From the NCBI GenBank assembly GCA_029974925.1, contig JARKQH010000120.1:1-40564 (forward strand): a DNA stretch of 40,564 nt, read 5' to 3'. How positions within the stretch are numbered: the first letter of the stretch is position 1; each line of letters opens with the position of its first letter. Origin of the DNA: Verrucomicrobiota bacterium (lineage in GTDB: Bacteria; Verrucomicrobiota; Verrucomicrobiia; Limisphaerales; UBA8199). The notes under the pieces are model-generated. The model worked only from the letters and a program-made list of their open reading frames with translations, was not told the DNA's origin and ran no database searches. This document shows, piece after piece, positions 1-7,959 of the stretch. The translations under genes were made by a program, and so were the position numbers.

Positions 1-75
1 GCGCCGGGAGGCGCCGACGTAGGGGATGTGCTCAGACGACTCATGCAACGACGTGAAGAGGAATTAAACCGATGA
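1..75 (+). CDS. 3' end of an upstream gene (partial)
   Basis: An open frame enters the window at base 1 and reads 24 codons to a TGA at 73-75, ending in the charged tail LRRLMQRREEELNR. The stop overlaps the ATG of the next gene (ATGA), the usual sign of a co-transcribed, translationally coupled pair. The Shine-Dalgarno-like AAGAGGAA of the next gene lies inside this tail. Position just upstream of a secretin suggests a pilus or type II secretion assembly protein (PilO/GspM-like genes often sit here), but the fragment is too short to identify. Confidence 0.5.
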   Translation, partial: APGGADVGDVLRRLMQRREEELNR

Positions 76-1433
76 AAACGCAATTAAACTCGACCTCCCT
101 CCCGCAACGGGCCGCCCCCGCGGCCGGTTCCCGAGCCGCCAGCGTCACCCTGGCCGTGCTGCTGGCGGGCTTGACGGGGGTTCCGGGCCAGGACTCCCCC
201 CCACCCCCTGCCGCCCCGCCGCCTCCGCCGGCAACCAATGTGGTGAGCGAAATGCCAACGCCAGCGGCGCCGCCGCCGGCCGAGCCCGCGGCGCCGGCGC
301 CTGAACCCGCGCCGGCCGTGCCGGCCGTTTCGGCCCCCGTTGCTGTAACCAACAGCGCGGCCGCGCCCGACACCCCCCCGGCCAACCCGGATGAATTGCG
401 TTTGAATTTCCGCGGCGTGCCCCTCGAAATGGTGCTGAACTACCTGAGTGAGGCCGCGGGCTTCATCATCGTGCTGGATGCCCAGCCGCGGGGCCGGGTG
501 GACATGTGGAGCAGCCAGCCCGTCACGCGCGAGGAGGCGGTGGCGCTCCTCAACTCGGTGTTGCATAAGAACGGTTTGGCGGCCATCCGCAAAGGCCGCA
601 CCCTCACCATCATCAACCGCGACGAAGCCAAAATCCGCCCCATCCCCGTCCGGATGGGAAGCGACCCGGAATCCATCCCGGACGACGAGGAAATTGTCAC
701 CCACATCATCCCCGTCCGGTTTGTGGAGGCCACGCAGTTGCTGAAGGACTTGCAACCCTTGGTTTCGGTCAACACCTCCATGACGGCGAACGAATCGGGG
801 AATTCCATCGTTATCACCGACACCCAATCCAACATCCGCCGGGTGGCCGAAGTCATCAAGGCCATAGACCAAGGGGCCGAAGACGTGACCGAAGTCCGCG
901 TGTTCCGCCTCACCAATGCCGATCCGACCGAGATGTCCGAGTTGTTAACCAGCCTGTTTCCCGATGAAACCCGCACCGGCGGACAGTCGCAGGGCGGGGG
1001 ATTCCGCAGTTTCTTCCGGGGCGGTTTTCCCGGCGGCCCGTCGGCCGGCGGAGGCGGCAGCAGCGGCACTCAAAACCAGCGCGTCCGAAAGCGGGCGCGG
1101 GTGCTGGCGGTGCCGGACGCCCGGACTTCTTCGGTGGTCGTCACGGCGGCCAAGGACTTGATGGACCAGGTCGAACAAGTGGTGATCGCGCTGGACGAAG
1201 ACCCCGCCCGGCGCCAGACCGTCAAAGTCTTCCAACTCGATAATGCCGATCCGCAGGAAGCCATGGAGGTGTTGCGGGACATCTTCCAGAAGAGCGGCAC
1301 CCAGACCAGCCGCAACAACCGCACCCAGACCAGCGTGCTCCAGAATCGCAGTGAGCAGCAGCAGAACCAACAGACCACCGGAACCACCTTCAACCGCGGC
1401 GGCTCAACCCGCCGCACCAGCACCGCCCGCTGA
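72..1433 (+). CDS. Secretin N-terminal half (N0-N1-N2 and first half of N3)
   Basis: Encodes 453 residues resembling the periplasmic part of GspD/PilQ secretins, the outer-membrane channels of type II secretion and type IV pili. Residues 1-40 look like a signal peptide; 41-105 is a Pro/Ala-rich linker; 109-185 fits the N0 fold (NFRGVPLEMVLNYLSEAAG); 208-267 is N1; 273-377 is N2 with a Gly/Ser-rich insertion at about 299-338; 382-408 is only the first strand-helix part of N3 (VKVFQLDNADPQEAMEVLRD). It then runs into a Gln/Asn/Thr/Arg-rich tail and stops. No membrane-forming secretin core is present. The stop at 1431-1433 touches the next open frame, which carries the remaining half of N3 and the core. 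RBS AAGAGGAA precedes the ATG. Confidence 0.85.
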   Translation: MKTQLNSTSLPQRAAPAAGSRAASVTLAVLLAGLTGVPGQDSPPPPAAPPPPPATNVVSEMPTPAAPPPAEPAAPAPEPAPAVPAVSAPVAVTNSAAAPDTPPANPDELRLNFRGVPLEMVLNYLSEAAGFIIVLDAQPRGRVDMWSSQPVTREEAVALLNSVLHKNGLAAIRKGRTLTIINRDEAKIRPIPVRMGSDPESIPDDEEIVTHIIPVRFVEATQLLKDLQPLVSVNTSMTANESGNSIVITDTQSNIRRVAEVIKAIDQGAEDVTEVRVFRLTNADPTEMSELLTSLFPDETRTGGQSQGGGFRSFFRGGFPGGPSAGGGGSSGTQNQRVRKRARVLAVPDARTSSVVVTAAKDLMDQVEQVVIALDEDPARRQTVKVFQLDNADPQEAMEVLRDIFQKSGTQTSRNNRTQTSVLQNRSEQQQNQQTTGTTFNRGGSTRRTSTAR

Positions 1434-1471
1434 TGCCCTCCACCCACTCTTCGATCTCATTTCACAAGATT

Positions 1472-2740
1472 ATGAAACACGAACCCCATGCCAGCCTTCC
1501 CAGCCCCAGCCGGACGTGGGCGCCCCCCCGCCGGCTCCTCCAGGCTGCCACCCTTCTCGGCTGCCTCACCCTCGGCTTTTCCTTGACCGCCCAGTTCTTC
1601 CCCGGCCAGTTCGGCGCCAGCTCCCGCTCCCGCAGCAGCACCGCCTCGACCCGCCAGTATCCCTCGGCAGGGACCGTGGGCGATGCGGTCTTCACCGTGG
1701 ACCCGGAGACGCGGAGCCTGATCGTGATTGCGGACGAGGAAACCAGCCAGTACATCTCCCAGGTGGTGTCCAACCTGGACCGGCCCAAGCCCCAGGTGCT
1801 GATCAAGGTCGTGTTCCTCGAAGTCACGCATAACAACAGCTCGGATATCGGCATCGAGGGGGGCTGGGCCAAAAACATCGGCAACTCCACCACCGGGGCG
1901 GTGGCCAATGCCTTTGGCATGTCAGGCATTGCATCCGCCGCGGGCACCAACGCCGCCAACGTCTTTGGCCAGCCCATCCAGGCCTTTTCTCCCATGCCCC
2001 CCGGCGCGGGGCTCTACCAAATCTTTGCGCAGGATTACCAGGTCACGCTCCGCGCCATCGCGCAGGCGGGCAAAGCCAAGGTGCTGTCGCGGCCTTCCAT
2101 TGTGGCCCGCAACAACCAGCCCGCCACCATCACGGTCGGACAGTCGGTGCCCCTCATCACCAACGTGCGGTTTGACAACTTTGGCAACGCCATCAATTCG
2201 GTCACCTATGAGGACGTCGGCATCATTCTGCGCGTGACACCGTTCATCACCGGCGACGGCATGGTCGAGATGGTCGTCTCTCCCGAAACCTCCGACCTCG
2301 AGGCGGACCGGACCCAGTGGGTCCCGTTGTCCAGCGGCAGCGCCGGCGCCGTGAGCGCGCCGCTCATCAATTCGCGGTCGGCGGACACCGTGGTGGTGAC
2401 GCCCAACGGCCAAACCGTGATCATTGGCGGCCTGATGCAGAATTCCAAGGCGGAGGCCGAAAGCAAGGTCCCCGTCCTGGGGGACATCCCCCTGCTGGGC
2501 AACTTGTTCAAACGCAAAACCAAGAGCGATGCCCGCACCGAGCTGCTGATCTTCCTCACCCCCTACATCATCGAAGCGCCCACCGAGCTGGCCGCCGTGA
2601 CCGCGCGCGAGCAGGAGCGGTCCAGCATCAACAAAGCCTTCACGGAACAGGAACTCAACCAATTCCTGGACCGGCTGCCGCAACAAACCCCCGCCCCGGA
2701 GGGGGGCGACGGCAACGGCTCGAAACGGCGCAAACGCTGA
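1472..2740 (+). CDS. Secretin C-terminal half (second half of N3 plus secretin core)
   Basis: Encodes 422 residues from ATG 1472. An in-frame ATG at 1433, overlapping the previous stop, would add 13 residues. I prefer 1472 because the protein then begins with a basic n-region and a hydrophobic segment (about 21-40, LLQAATLLGCLTLGFSLTA) like a signal peptide. Residues 68-106 complete an N3 domain (FTVDPETRSLIVIADEET). The rest is a typical secretin core, with VLSRPSIVARNNQPATITVG, VTYEDVGIILRVTPFI, VVVTPNGQTVIIGGLM and VPVLGDIPLLGNLF, ending in LLIFLTPYII. This forms the gated outer-membrane ring. Together with the preceding gene it equals one complete GspD-like secretin made as two polypeptides. 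Confidence 0.88.
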   Translation: MKHEPHASLPSPSRTWAPPRRLLQAATLLGCLTLGFSLTAQFFPGQFGASSRSRSSTASTRQYPSAGTVGDAVFTVDPETRSLIVIADEETSQYISQVVSNLDRPKPQVLIKVVFLEVTHNNSSDIGIEGGWAKNIGNSTTGAVANAFGMSGIASAAGTNAANVFGQPIQAFSPMPPGAGLYQIFAQDYQVTLRAIAQAGKAKVLSRPSIVARNNQPATITVGQSVPLITNVRFDNFGNAINSVTYEDVGIILRVTPFITGDGMVEMVVSPETSDLEADRTQWVPLSSGSAGAVSAPLINSRSADTVVVTPNGQTVIIGGLMQNSKAEAESKVPVLGDIPLLGNLFKRKTKSDARTELLIFLTPYIIEAPTELAAVTAREQERSSINKAFTEQELNQFLDRLPQQTPAPEGGDGNGSKRRKR

Positions 2741-2752
2741 ACCGGCCGGCTT

Positions 2753-4297
2753 ATGGAACTCACCCGGCGCAGCCTCGTGGTTTACGGCCTCCTGGCCGCA
2801 GTGTGGCTGCTGGTGGTCATCTGGCAGATCGAAGAGCATGCCCGGGTGCGCGAAGCAGCGCGGACGAATCTCAGCAACCGCTCCAAGGACATTGCCAACA
2901 CCGTCAGCGCCTGCATTCGCGGCATGCGGTTTCGCGGCACGGTCTGGCAGGACCGCCTCGAGCCCCTGCTCCAGGAGCTGGTGCATGGCCGGTCCAACGA
3001 ATTGGTGAAAGCCAGCGAGGTGGTCAGCATTGTCCTGCTCAACGCGGCGGGCGAGCCGGTGGCCTCGGCGGGCAAGCCCGTGGACCTCTCGCAGCAGGAC
3101 ATTCTCCAAAAAGGGGAGCGCTGGGGCGCCCACACGGTGGTCTTTGCCAATCCCGTGGACCTGGGGGTCAGCCTGATCTCGCAGGGAACCACCAACCCCA
3201 CCGTCGTGCTCCCCTCGATGAGCAACCTGACCAACTCCTTTGAACCCCCGCGCGGCGGGCCCCCCGCCCGACGCGACGGGCGCATGGAAGGGGCGGGGAT
3301 GCCTCCCCCGCCTCCACCCCGCCCACCGGAAGGAGAGGTCCGCCCGGGCGAGCGCGACGGACGCCGCGACGGCGATTTTTGGTCCCGGCGCCTGTTCTGG
3401 CTGCGGGGCCTCGAGTATGAGGATTTCCAGCAGCTCCTTCAGAAGCGCGCCGTGCATGGCTTGGTGCTGGCCTTGTCCACCGAGGGGTTCCAAGCCGCCG
3501 TCCAGCGCGATCTATGGCTCCGCGCCATCATTGTGTGCCTGGCCACCATCTCCGTGCTGGGCTCCGGCCTGGCCTGGCGCAACCTCGCCAAATCTTCCGA
3601 GCTCCAAATCCGCCTGGTGCGCGCCAGCGAGCTCAACACTCACCTCAAGGAGATGAACCTGGCGGCGGCCGGCCTGGCCCATGAAACCCGCAATCCCTTG
3701 AATATCATCCGGGGGCGGGCGCAGATGATTTCACGTTATCCCCAAATCCCTCCGGAGATCGGCCAGCGGGCGCGGGAAATCATCGAGGAAGCCGACAAGG
3801 TCGCCGCTCAGTTGAACGAATTCATCAACTACTCGCGCCCGCGCGAAGTGCGGCGGTCGGTCCTGCCGCTCGGGCCGGTGGTCAACGAGGTCGTGCGCGC
3901 CCTCAGCTATGATCTCGAGGAGAAGCAGATTCATTTGCAGAAGCAGGGGGATCACCTGACCATCGAGGCGGATGAAAGGCTCCTGCGGCAGGCTTTGTTC
4001 AACCTCCTCATGAACGCCATCCAGGCCGTCAACGGCAAGGGTGAGATCGTCATCAACGCCGAAAAACGCGGCGCCAGCGAAGCGGTGATCGAAGTGCGGG
4101 ATAACGGGCCCGGAGTGCCGCCGGAGCGGCGTCAGGAGATTTTCAAGCCGTACTTTACCACCAACCGTCAGGGCACTGGCTTGGGCCTGGCGGTGGTCCA
4201 GCAAATCGTGCTCGCGCACGGCTGGGAGATTGAGTGTGCCGACAACCCGCCGCACGGCGCGGTCTTCCGCATCAAGCACGTCAAACTGGCGGGCTGA
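2753..4297 (+). CDS. Membrane sensor histidine kinase
   Basis: Encodes 514 residues. A first membrane segment lies at about 8-24 and a second at about 254-274, enclosing an extracytoplasmic sensor region. That region carries a Pro/Arg/Gly-rich insert at about 164-208. The HisKA H-box is AGLAHETRNPLNIIRG with the phosphoacceptor at H310. It is followed by a HATPase_c domain with N-box (LFNLLMNAIQAV), G1 (DNGPGVP), F-box (IFKPYFTT) and G2 (GTGLGLAVV). The arrangement, a short linker and no HAMP motif, is like NtrB/ZraS kinases, which usually pair with sigma-54 activators. No such partner is in the window, so the cognate regulator is unknown. It starts 12 bp after the secretin and is probably co-transcribed, so it may sense envelope or secretion state (inference). 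Confidence 0.9.
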   Translation: MELTRRSLVVYGLLAAVWLLVVIWQIEEHARVREAARTNLSNRSKDIANTVSACIRGMRFRGTVWQDRLEPLLQELVHGRSNELVKASEVVSIVLLNAAGEPVASAGKPVDLSQQDILQKGERWGAHTVVFANPVDLGVSLISQGTTNPTVVLPSMSNLTNSFEPPRGGPPARRDGRMEGAGMPPPPPPRPPEGEVRPGERDGRRDGDFWSRRLFWLRGLEYEDFQQLLQKRAVHGLVLALSTEGFQAAVQRDLWLRAIIVCLATISVLGSGLAWRNLAKSSELQIRLVRASELNTHLKEMNLAAAGLAHETRNPLNIIRGRAQMISRYPQIPPEIGQRAREIIEEADKVAAQLNEFINYSRPREVRRSVLPLGPVVNEVVRALSYDLEEKQIHLQKQGDHLTIEADERLLRQALFNLLMNAIQAVNGKGEIVINAEKRGASEAVIEVRDNGPGVPPERRQEIFKPYFTTNRQGTGLGLAVVQQIVLAHGWEIECADNPPHGAVFRIKHVKLAG

Positions 4298-4306
4298 CGG
4301 CCGCCC

Positions 4307-5188
4307 TCACAGCGGCTCCTTCAGCAGGGCGATGAACTGTTTGATCGCCGGCGAGAGCACCTTGTTCTTCTTATAGATCACGCCCAGCGTCCGGTAAAAT
4401 TCGCCCTCCTCAAGCCGCACGGCGGCCAACGTGCCGTTGGCGACCTCCTGCTTGATGGTTTCCTGCGGCACGATGGCCACCCCCGAGTCAATTTCGACCG
4501 CGCGCTTGACCGTTTCAATATTGTCGAACTCCATGACGTGCTCGACGCTCACCCCGTGGTCTTTGAACAGCTTGTCCAGCGCCTTGCGGGTGGGAATATC
4601 GCGCTCGAAGCTCACAAACTTCAGGCCCGAGAGAGCCTTGGCTTTGAGGCTTTTGTGCCGGGCCAGCGCGTGCTGGGGATGGCAGATCAGCACCAGCGGA
4701 TCCTTCCGAATGGGAACGATCTCCAGCTTCGCGTCCCGGGTCGGGTAGGCCACCATGCCCAGGTCCACCACGTTGCCCAGAACGTCCTCATACACCTGGT
4801 TGGGGCGGCGGTACTCAACATGAACATTGACGGTGGGGAATTTCTTCAAGAACTCCTTCACGTAGGGGGGCAGCACGTGCAGCCCAATGCTGTAAATCGT
4901 CGCCACGCGAATGTTGCCCGAGATGATCTCCTTGATCTCCTGCAGCTTGCTGTGCAGGGCGTCGTAGGTCTGCAGGATTTGCTTGCTGAAATCGTACAGC
5001 ACCTCCCCTTCCGCCGTCAGCCGGAAGTTCTTCTTGCTCCGCTCGATCAGCAGGGATTTGAACTGCCGTTCGAGCGAACTGATGGTTTGGCTGACGGCCG
5101 ACTGGGTCACTCCGTTGATTTGGGCGGCTTTGGTAAAACTTTCAGTCTCTGTCAGGTCGCAGAATACTTTCAGACTTTCAATTTGCAT
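4307..5188 (-). CDS. LysR-family transcriptional regulator
   Basis: Encodes 293 residues. The N-terminal winged helix-turn-helix (about 1-60, ESFTKAAQINGVTQSAVSQTISSLE) is followed by a periplasmic-binding-like effector domain (about 88-290), as in CysB/CysL/CbbR proteins. I chose ATG 5188 because MQIESLKVF is the standard LysR beginning; an upstream in-frame start would add 26 unrelated residues. It lacks a Shine-Dalgarno sequence, and a sigma-70-like promoter lies so close that the mRNA may be leaderless. It is divergent from the unknown gene at 5314, which is a plausible target because LysR genes often control the divergent neighbour. It converges with the kinase gene, with only 9 bp between stops. 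The effector is unknown. Confidence 0.9.
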   Translation of the reverse strand: MQIESLKVFCDLTETESFTKAAQINGVTQSAVSQTISSLERQFKSLLIERSKKNFRLTAEGEVLYDFSKQILQTYDALHSKLQEIKEIISGNIRVATIYSIGLHVLPPYVKEFLKKFPTVNVHVEYRRPNQVYEDVLGNVVDLGMVAYPTRDAKLEIVPIRKDPLVLICHPQHALARHKSLKAKALSGLKFVSFERDIPTRKALDKLFKDHGVSVEHVMEFDNIETVKRAVEIDSGVAIVPQETIKQEVANGTLAAVRLEEGEFYRTLGVIYKKNKVLSPAIKQFIALLKEPL

Positions 5189-5194
5189 AAGTGG

Positions 5195-5223
5195 ATTGAA
5201 TACAAAAGACGGGGCCAAGTCAA
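5195..5223 (-). promoter_or_regulatory. Candidate sigma-70 promoter of the LysR gene
   Basis: Read on the minus strand: TTGACT (5218-5223), a 17-bp spacer, then TTCAAT (5195-5200). Only 6 nt separate the -10 box from the LysR ATG, so transcription would begin at or within a base or two of the start codon. This fits the missing ribosome-binding site. Five of six bases match the -35 consensus and four of six the -10 consensus. Confidence 0.45.
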
Positions 5224-5313
5224 CAACGGCTTTGGGTTTTTCCTGCCCCCGGGACAGCCGGCGCACGCCTCGTTCCTGGACAGTGGCATAATTTTAGCTT
5301 TACGGGAAGGGCG

Positions 5314-6246
5314 ATGTCGAAAAGTTTTGTCGCTCTCAACGACCCGGTTCACAACCTCCTCCGCCACCTCGCCCGGCGCACCCCGCTGGTCGAGCGTCTG
5401 AGCCCCGAGGGCGGCCTGCGCATGTATTATCAGCCCGGCGCGGAGGGTCTCTCGGAGCAGTACGCCGCACTGGCCTGGTTTGGCGGCCTGAACGGCTTGC
5501 CGGCCCCGCTGGCGATCGAGCGCCGGTCCCGCCTCGAAACCCGCCATTGGGTCATCCTCGCCGAACGGGTCGGGGGCTTTGATGTGGCAAAATTGGACAG
5601 ACGTTGTGCGCGGGACGTACGGTTGCATGTCTGCCGGGAGGGCCTCGGGATGCTGGCGGGGGAGCTCTTGAGCTACGGAACCGGCTTGTTGCGCGCGCGC
5701 AACGATGACCCGGGAAATCCCCTGCATCGTCTCTTGTGGCGGCGCTACGGTCGCCTGGCTCCAAAAGAGGAAGTTATTTACGCGACCATCCGCTGCCTCA
5801 GCGGCCACGGCAGCGGCGGCGAGCGCGAGGCGTTCGATTCCACCAACGTGATCCCGGGCGACGCCCTGGGCGAACTCCAGCAACTGTGGGATCGCCGCGC
5901 CGACAGCCTCTTCCTGGACCGGGTGGCGCGAAGCCTGGAAGCCATCGGCCGGAACGCCTTTGTCGCCGCCTTCCTCCAGCCTCCCCGGAACCTCAAAGCC
6001 GCCGTTCAGCTCCACATGCGGGCCCAACGCCGCTGGCGGCGCCCGCCCGAAAACGGCCGCGCGCTGCTGCGCCGCGTGGAATGGATTCTCGACCACACCG
6101 CCCTGGATTACGCCCCGCCCACCCTGTTCCGCTGGCAGCAACACCGCTCCCAGACCGGCACCGGGGAGCGCGGGACTCCCTCGGCCGGCTGGCCCGGCGA
6201 TCTGCCCCAAGGGGACGATTGGCTCACCGGAGACAATCCTGTCTGA
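5314..6246 (+). CDS. Uncharacterised protein, 310 residues
   Basis: I do not recognise this protein. It starts at ATG 5314 after a good Shine-Dalgarno (GGGAAGG, 5304-5310). It has no signal peptide and no membrane segment, so it should be cytoplasmic. It is rich in Arg, Leu and Trp, with a basic central and C-terminal part (residues about 225-260, RRWRRPPENGRALLRRVEW) and an acidic, Gly/Pro-rich tail. GC-rich third positions over the whole length support a real gene. It is divergent from the LysR regulator across 125 bp, suggesting but not proving regulation by it. No catalytic motif could be picked out. Confidence 0.7.
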   Translation: MSKSFVALNDPVHNLLRHLARRTPLVERLSPEGGLRMYYQPGAEGLSEQYAALAWFGGLNGLPAPLAIERRSRLETRHWVILAERVGGFDVAKLDRRCARDVRLHVCREGLGMLAGELLSYGTGLLRARNDDPGNPLHRLLWRRYGRLAPKEEVIYATIRCLSGHGSGGEREAFDSTNVIPGDALGELQQLWDRRADSLFLDRVARSLEAIGRNAFVAAFLQPPRNLKAAVQLHMRAQRRWRRPPENGRALLRRVEWILDHTALDYAPPTLFRWQQHRSQTGTGERGTPSAGWPGDLPQGDDWLTGDNPV

Positions 6247-6458
6247 GACGCCTGCGGCAAGGCCCCTCTTTTTCGTTTCACACGATTCAGCCAAGGCCCG
6301 GCCACGATTGAAGCCGACCCGGCGCCAAAAGCAACAAACGTGGATTGCGGGCCGTCATGGGCCGTTCTGCCGTTCCCGCCTCCCCACTCTGCCGTTGATT
6401 TCGCGGGCGGGTGGGAGGATGATGACAGGGTGGGCCTGACCTCGGCCCGCGAGACCTT

Positions 6459-7910
6459 ATGATGTCAGACAACGATTTGGCCGGAAAACCGGCGCGGGGC
6501 CTGGACCTTCGCAAACTGTTGGCGGAGCACCAGGGCCGGAATTACGAACTGCATGCCGAGCATGTGAACCCCGCTAATGTGCGGACGCTGCGGACCATCG
6601 GCTTCGACCGCTGTTACGTCCGGGCGGAGGGGCCCTACCTCTGGGACGTGAAAGGAACCAAGTACCTGGATTTGCTTTCCGGCTACGGCGTCTTCGGTCT
6701 GGGCCGGAACCATCCCGAAGTGCGGCGCGTCCTCAAGGAGTTTCTGGACCTGAACTATCCCAGCCTGGTCAAAATGGAGGCGCCCTTGTTGAGCGGCCTG
6801 CTGGCGGCCGAACTCAAAAAGCGCATGCCCAACCAGCTCGACATGGTGTTTTTCACCAATTCCGGCGCCGAGGGCGTCGAAACGGCCCTCAAGTATGCCC
6901 GGTGTGCCACCGGCCGCCCGGCCATCGTCCATTGCCAGAAGAGCTTCCATGGCCTCAGCTACGGCGCTCTCTCGGTCAATGGCGACGACAGCTTCCGCGA
7001 GGGATTCGCCCCCTTCCTGCCTGAGTGCCGCATGATTCCTTACAACGACCTCGAATCCCTCGAACGCGAGTTGCGCCGCAAGGACGTCGCCGCCTTCGTC
7101 GTCGAGCCGGTCCAAGGCAAGGGCGTCAACATCCCCTCTCCGGGCTATCTGCGGGAGGCCGTCCGCCTTTGCCGTCAATACGGCACGATCTTCGTGGATG
7201 ATGAGGTGCAATCCGGCATGGGCCGCACGGGCCGGTTCCTGGCGATTGAACACGACGGAGAGGTGGACCCGGACATTGTGGTCCTGGCCAAGACGTTGTC
7301 CGGAGGGTTTGTCCCGGTCGGGGCGGTCCTGTGCAAGAAGTGGATCCATGAAAAGGTGTTCTCCAGCATGCAGCGCTCCGTGGTCCATAGTTCGACCTTC
7401 AGCCAGGGCAGCTTCGCCATGGCGGCCGGCCTGGCTGCGTTGGATGTCCTGGACCGCGAGCGCCTGATCGAAAACGCCGGGCGCATGGGCAACCGCATCG
7501 GCGAGGGCCTGCGTGCGATGATTCCCCGTTACGAGTTTCTCAAGGAAGTGCGCTGGCGGGGGCTCATGGTCGGCATCGAATTCGGCCCGCCCCGTTCGCT
7601 GACGCTCAAAGCCGCCTGGGCGGTCATGCACAAACTCGACAAAAGCCTCTTTCCCCAGGCTGCGATCATCCCGCTGCTGGACAAACATCATATTATCACC
7701 CAGGTTGCGGGTCATCACATTGATGTCGTCAAACTCCTGCCGCCGCTGGTCATCGGTGAAGCGGATGTCACCTGGTTCCTGACGGCGTTCGAAGACGTCC
7801 TGGCGCAAATGCACAAGTTCCCCGGCCCGGCCTGGGACGTGGTTTCGGACATCGGCCGCCTCGCGCTGACCCGCCGGCCCCGCGACGTGGCCGAACCCGT
7901 CGCGCCCTAG
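6459..7910 (+). CDS. Class III pyridoxal-phosphate aminotransferase
   Basis: Encodes 483 residues of the acetylornithine/putrescine/4-aminobutyrate aminotransferase group. Visible family features are the NSGAEGVETALKYAR cofactor-binding region, SFHGLSYGALS, the PLP-phosphate and ring contacts in IFVDDEVQSGMGRTG, and the Schiff-base lysine K278 in VLAKTLSGGFVPVGAV. A long C-terminal part (PLLDKHHIITQVAGHHIDVVK, then LPPLVIGEADVTWF) is typical of the 'aspartate aminotransferase family' and HpnO-like subgroup rather than ArgD. The substrate cannot be told from sequence. Two ATGs lie in tandem at 6459 and 6462; either could be used, and no strong Shine-Dalgarno decides it. The 212 bp upstream contain no gene I can see. 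Confidence 0.85.
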   Translation: MMSDNDLAGKPARGLDLRKLLAEHQGRNYELHAEHVNPANVRTLRTIGFDRCYVRAEGPYLWDVKGTKYLDLLSGYGVFGLGRNHPEVRRVLKEFLDLNYPSLVKMEAPLLSGLLAAELKKRMPNQLDMVFFTNSGAEGVETALKYARCATGRPAIVHCQKSFHGLSYGALSVNGDDSFREGFAPFLPECRMIPYNDLESLERELRRKDVAAFVVEPVQGKGVNIPSPGYLREAVRLCRQYGTIFVDDEVQSGMGRTGRFLAIEHDGEVDPDIVVLAKTLSGGFVPVGAVLCKKWIHEKVFSSMQRSVVHSSTFSQGSFAMAAGLAALDVLDRERLIENAGRMGNRIGEGLRAMIPRYEFLKEVRWRGLMVGIEFGPPRSLTLKAAWAVMHKLDKSLFPQAAIIPLLDKHHIITQVAGHHIDVVKLLPPLVIGEADVTWFLTAFEDVLAQMHKFPGPAWDVVSDIGRLALTRRPRDVAEPVAP

Positions 7911-7912
7911 AC

Positions 7913-7929
7913 CGCAAGGCCGCCTTGCG
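7913..7929. terminator. Hairpin between convergent genes
   Basis: CGCAAGGC and GCCTTGCG form perfect 8-bp arms around a single base, just after the aminotransferase stop and before the end of the convergent transporter gene. It could serve both directions, but no U-tract follows on either strand, so intrinsic termination is only a suggestion. Confidence 0.4.
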
Positions 7930-7959
7930 CCCGGGCCCGAGCCCCGCCGGCCCCGCCCC

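Noticed and set aside
1922-3493. A 523-codon minus-strand frame over the secretin and kinase
   Set aside because: Low-complexity Gly/His/Arg-rich translation, antisense to well supported genes.
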